From Bacteroidota bacterium (GTDB lineage Bacteria > Bacteroidota > Bacteroidia > Bacteroidales > VadinHA17): a DNA stretch of 7,559 nt. The notes under the pieces are model-generated. The model was given only the letters and a program-made list of their open reading frames with translations. It ran no database searches and had not been told where the DNA came from. Positions 5,188 to 7,559 of this stretch are shown piece by piece; the stretch's first letter is position 1; the number at the start of each line of letters is the position of its first letter. A program made the translations under genes and the position numbers. The stretch covers positions 1-7,559 of the forward strand of contig JAEYZD010000158.1 in assembly GCA_023430725.1 (NCBI GenBank), written 5' to 3'.

Positions 5188-7559
5188 CTAAAACAACAGT
5201 TTACCCGCCTGGTTCACGATAAATGCCACCAGCCATGCCAGGGCCGTGGTGTAGAACATGCTGAAGAGTGCCCAACCGGTGGTTGACTCTTTTCTTATCG
5301 CGGCAATTACTGCCACACAGGGAAAATAGATCAGTACAAACAGCATGAAACCGATAGCCACCCACGGGGTGAAAACTTCCCCGCCTGCATGCCTGCCGGA
5401 TGTATGTTTTTGTTCACGAAGCCTCTCAGAAAGCCCGGCAGTACCGTTCTCTCCCGGTTCATCACCCTGGTATAGGACACCCATTGTGCTTACAACCACC
5501 TCCTTGGCGGCAAGGCCTGTGACTATGCTGACGCCAAGTTTCCAGTCATATCCAAGCGGCTGTACGACGGGTTCAATAAAGTGTCCGGCACGGCCGATCC
5601 ATGAGTTCTCCAGCCGTTCAACCCGCGTCCCCTCCTCCATCCTCGGGAAGTACGAAAGAGCCCATATAATTACCGATGCCACGAGAATAATACTCCCCAT
5701 CTTGTGCAGGTACTGTTTTGCATTGAACCACATATGCCTCACAGTGTTTCTCAATGACGGTATGCGGTACGGCGGGAGTTCCATCACGAAGGGGACATCC
5801 TTCCCTGCGAAGATTGTCTTTTTCAGAATGAGTGCCACCAGAATTGCCAGGACGATCCCTGTAAGGTAAACAGAGAAAAGCACCAGTCCCTGCCGTTTTT
5901 CGAAAAAAGCAGAGATGATGAGCACATAGACCGGAAGTCTTGCACTGCACGACATGAACGGAGCTATCAGCATCGTCATGATGCGGTCTTTCCTGTTCTC
6001 AAGGGTACGGGTTGCCATGATGGCCGGTACGTTGCATCCGAATCCCATCAGAAGCGGGATGAATGACTTGCCGTGAAGGCCTATTCTGTGCATGAGCTTG
6101 TCCATTATGAACGAAACGCGGGCCATGTAACCCGTATCTTCCATCAGTGAGATAAAAAAGAAAAGTATGAGGATGTTCGGCAGAAAAACAATAACACCCC
6201 CCACCCCTGCAATGATCCCATCCGTCATAAGGTCGCGCAGCGATCCTTCAGGTATCAGCCTTCCGGCAAGGGCCCCAAGGCTGCTGACGGCCGACTCTAT
6301 CCATTCCATCGGGATGCTGCCGACAACAAACGTGGTCTGAAACATTATGAACAGGAATGCCAGGAATATCGGATATCCCCATATCCGGTGTGTCAGCCAG
6401 TGGTCAGGATCTCTCCGGCTTTCACCCCTCTGGCTGGTTCCACCGGACAGTGTCTCTGCCAGTGCCCCTGCAATAAAACCGTAACGGGCATCAGCTATGA
6501 GTGTGTCAGCCTCTTCGCCGTAAGCCTTTGACAGACTGACCCTTTCACGTGCGCAAAGCGAAAGGAGCCGGTCAGCCTCTTCCCTGTCAGACAGCAACGC
6601 GGTCACGGAAGAATCACCCTCAAGCAGCTTAACTGCGAGATAACGAGACCTGATCCTTCCGGTGGCAAGGCCTCTGCTCATGATTTCCCGCTGAATACCT
6701 GCAATAGATGCCTCCAGGGTGGATCCGTAACTGATCTTTACAGGACGGGCAACCGGATCCGCCCCTTCAAAAACCTCAATAATCTTTTTCTTCAGCTCAT
6801 CAATGCCTTTCCCCCTGAATCCCACAGTCGGAACAACCGGCATACCCATCATCCGGCCCAGCTCTTCGTATCTCAGCACCGTACCTCTTTTCTCAAGTTC
6901 GTCGTACATGTTAAGGGCGATAATAACCCTTACATTCATCTCAATAAGCTGGGTGGTCAGGTACAGGTTCCTCTCCAGATTGGATGCATCGACAACGTTT
7001 ATGACCACATCCGGCCTGTTCTCAAGGAGATGTGAGCGGACAAAGAGCTCCTCCGGAGTATATTCGGTGACAGAGTAGGTGCCGGGAAGGTCAGTCATCT
7101 CTATCCTGTAGGCATCATGTCTGACCGTTGCCATCCTTGCCTCCACCGTGACTCCGCTGTAATTTCCTGTCCTTTCGTGCGCTCCGGACGCCTGGTTGAA
7201 GATTGAAGTCTTTCCGCTGTTCGGGTTTCCCACCAGGGCGACTCTGATCGTTTTTCCCTCACCCGGGCCTTTGAAGGTGTAGTTGCAGTAATCACCAGAA
7301 GTTACACGGGGTGCAGCTTCAATGCGGTATTCCTCACCCGGGATGACTTCCACCAGCGATGCCTCACTGCGCCTCAAGGATACATTGTAGCCCATAATCC
7401 GGTATTCCACCGGGTCGAGTAGCGGTGCGTTCCTGATTACCTCCACATTCCTGCCGCGGATGAATCCCATCTCCATGATTCTTTTGCGGAAAGCTCCCTG
7501 ACCGTGGACCCTCTCAATTACACCAGTCCGGCTGGTTTCCAGTTCTGACAATCGTATGC
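5188..7559 (-). CDS. feoB: ferrous iron transporter, FeoA-FeoB fusion (5' end at or beyond window edge)
   Basis: This is an inner-membrane GTP-dependent Fe(II) importer. Residues are counted from the TTG at 7549-7551. A FeoA-like SH3 domain covers about 1-75 (GAFRKRIMEMGFIRG, MGYNVSLRRSEA). The G domain has G1 GNPNSGKTS (108-116), G2 GVTVE (133-137), G3 DLPG (154-157) and G4 NMYD (214-217). It is followed by a helical regulatory domain to about 385 and a membrane domain with two Gate regions. These contain GFGCNVPA (Cys506), PFMSCSARLPVY (Cys535), GLAAKEVVVSTMGVLY (679-694) and YFPC (Cys745). The protein is complete at the C-terminus. The frame stays open through the right edge, reading I-R-L-S-E-L, where relatives usually begin M-R-L-S-E-L. 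The start is therefore either the TTG at 7549-7551 or, more likely, a codon outside the window. It is followed 11 bases on by the Cys-rich partner gene. Any promoter lies outside the window. Confidence 0.96.
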   Translation of the reverse strand, partial: IRLSELETSRTGVIERVHGQGAFRKRIMEMGFIRGRNVEVIRNAPLLDPVEYRIMGYNVSLRRSEASLVEVIPGEEYRIEAAPRVTSGDYCNYTFKGPGEGKTIRVALVGNPNSGKTSIFNQASGAHERTGNYSGVTVEARMATVRHDAYRIEMTDLPGTYSVTEYTPEELFVRSHLLENRPDVVINVVDASNLERNLYLTTQLIEMNVRVIIALNMYDELEKRGTVLRYEELGRMMGMPVVPTVGFRGKGIDELKKKIIEVFEGADPVARPVKISYGSTLEASIAGIQREIMSRGLATGRIRSRYLAVKLLEGDSSVTALLSDREEADRLLSLCARERVSLSKAYGEEADTLIADARYGFIAGALAETLSGGTSQRGESRRDPDHWLTHRIWGYPIFLAFLFIMFQTTFVVGSIPMEWIESAVSSLGALAGRLIPEGSLRDLMTDGIIAGVGGVIVFLPNILILFFFISLMEDTGYMARVSFIMDKLMHRIGLHGKSFIPLLMGFGCNVPAIMATRTLENRKDRIMTMLIAPFMSCSARLPVYVLIISAFFEKRQGLVLFSVYLTGIVLAILVALILKKTIFAGKDVPFVMELPPYRIPSLRNTVRHMWFNAKQYLHKMGSIILVASVIIWALSYFPRMEEGTRVERLENSWIGRAGHFIEPVVQPLGYDWKLGVSIVTGLAAKEVVVSTMGVLYQGDEPGENGTAGLSERLREQKHTSGRHAGGEVFTPWVAIGFMLFVLIYFPCVAVIAAIRKESTTGWALFSMFYTTALAWLVAFIVNQAGKLLF

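Noticed and set aside
5345..5869. 174-codon plus-strand open frame opposite feoB
   Set aside because: It is antisense to the FeoB membrane domain, whose codons explain its composition. No promoter or family match is seen.

Overview
The window looks like chromosomal DNA from a member of the Bacteroidota, most likely a Bacteroidales-type anaerobe. The evidence is a FeoA-FeoB fusion with a FeoB-associated Cys-rich protein, a Bacteroidota-type lipoprotein N-acyltransferase (Lnb, formerly DUF4105), a Bacteroidota-style promoter (TTG-N21-TAAATTTG), and start codons without Shine-Dalgarno sequences. No mobile element, CRISPR array, tRNA or rRNA is visible. The base composition looks even throughout, judged by eye.

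Left block, minus strand: a MoxR-type AAA+ ATPase is cut by the left edge (1-900). Upstream of it is a 99-base gap with three phased TTTAACA repeats, then lnb (1000-2148), then glycerol kinase glpK (2200-3702). The order of transcription is glpK, lnb, moxR. The glpK-lnb gap is only 51 bases and no intrinsic terminator is evident in either gap, so read-through is plausible.

Centre: a 164-base divergent intergenic region (3703-3866) separates glpK from a plus-strand cytidylate kinase-like gene (3867-4499). It holds a very good promoter for the kinase, a weaker candidate for glpK, and two copies of TGTGACAA, one at each promoter.

Right block, minus strand: feoAB (5188 to beyond the right edge), a small FeoB-associated Cys-rich membrane protein (4976-5176) and a PhnB-like VOC protein (4570-5007) form a tight cluster. 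The last two overlap by 32 bases. The kinase and the VOC gene converge on a 70-base spacer (4500-4569). An inverted repeat runs through this spacer and touches both stop codons.

Functionally, the right block is a ferrous iron uptake unit. The left block combines glycerol phosphorylation (glycerol 3-phosphate, a phospholipid precursor), lipoprotein maturation and a MoxR chaperone-like ATPase. I found no clearly novel multi-gene system. The points most worth a second look are the repeat architecture of the intergenic regions, the overlapping gene pair after feoB, and the Lys-less P-loop kinase of unknown substrate.
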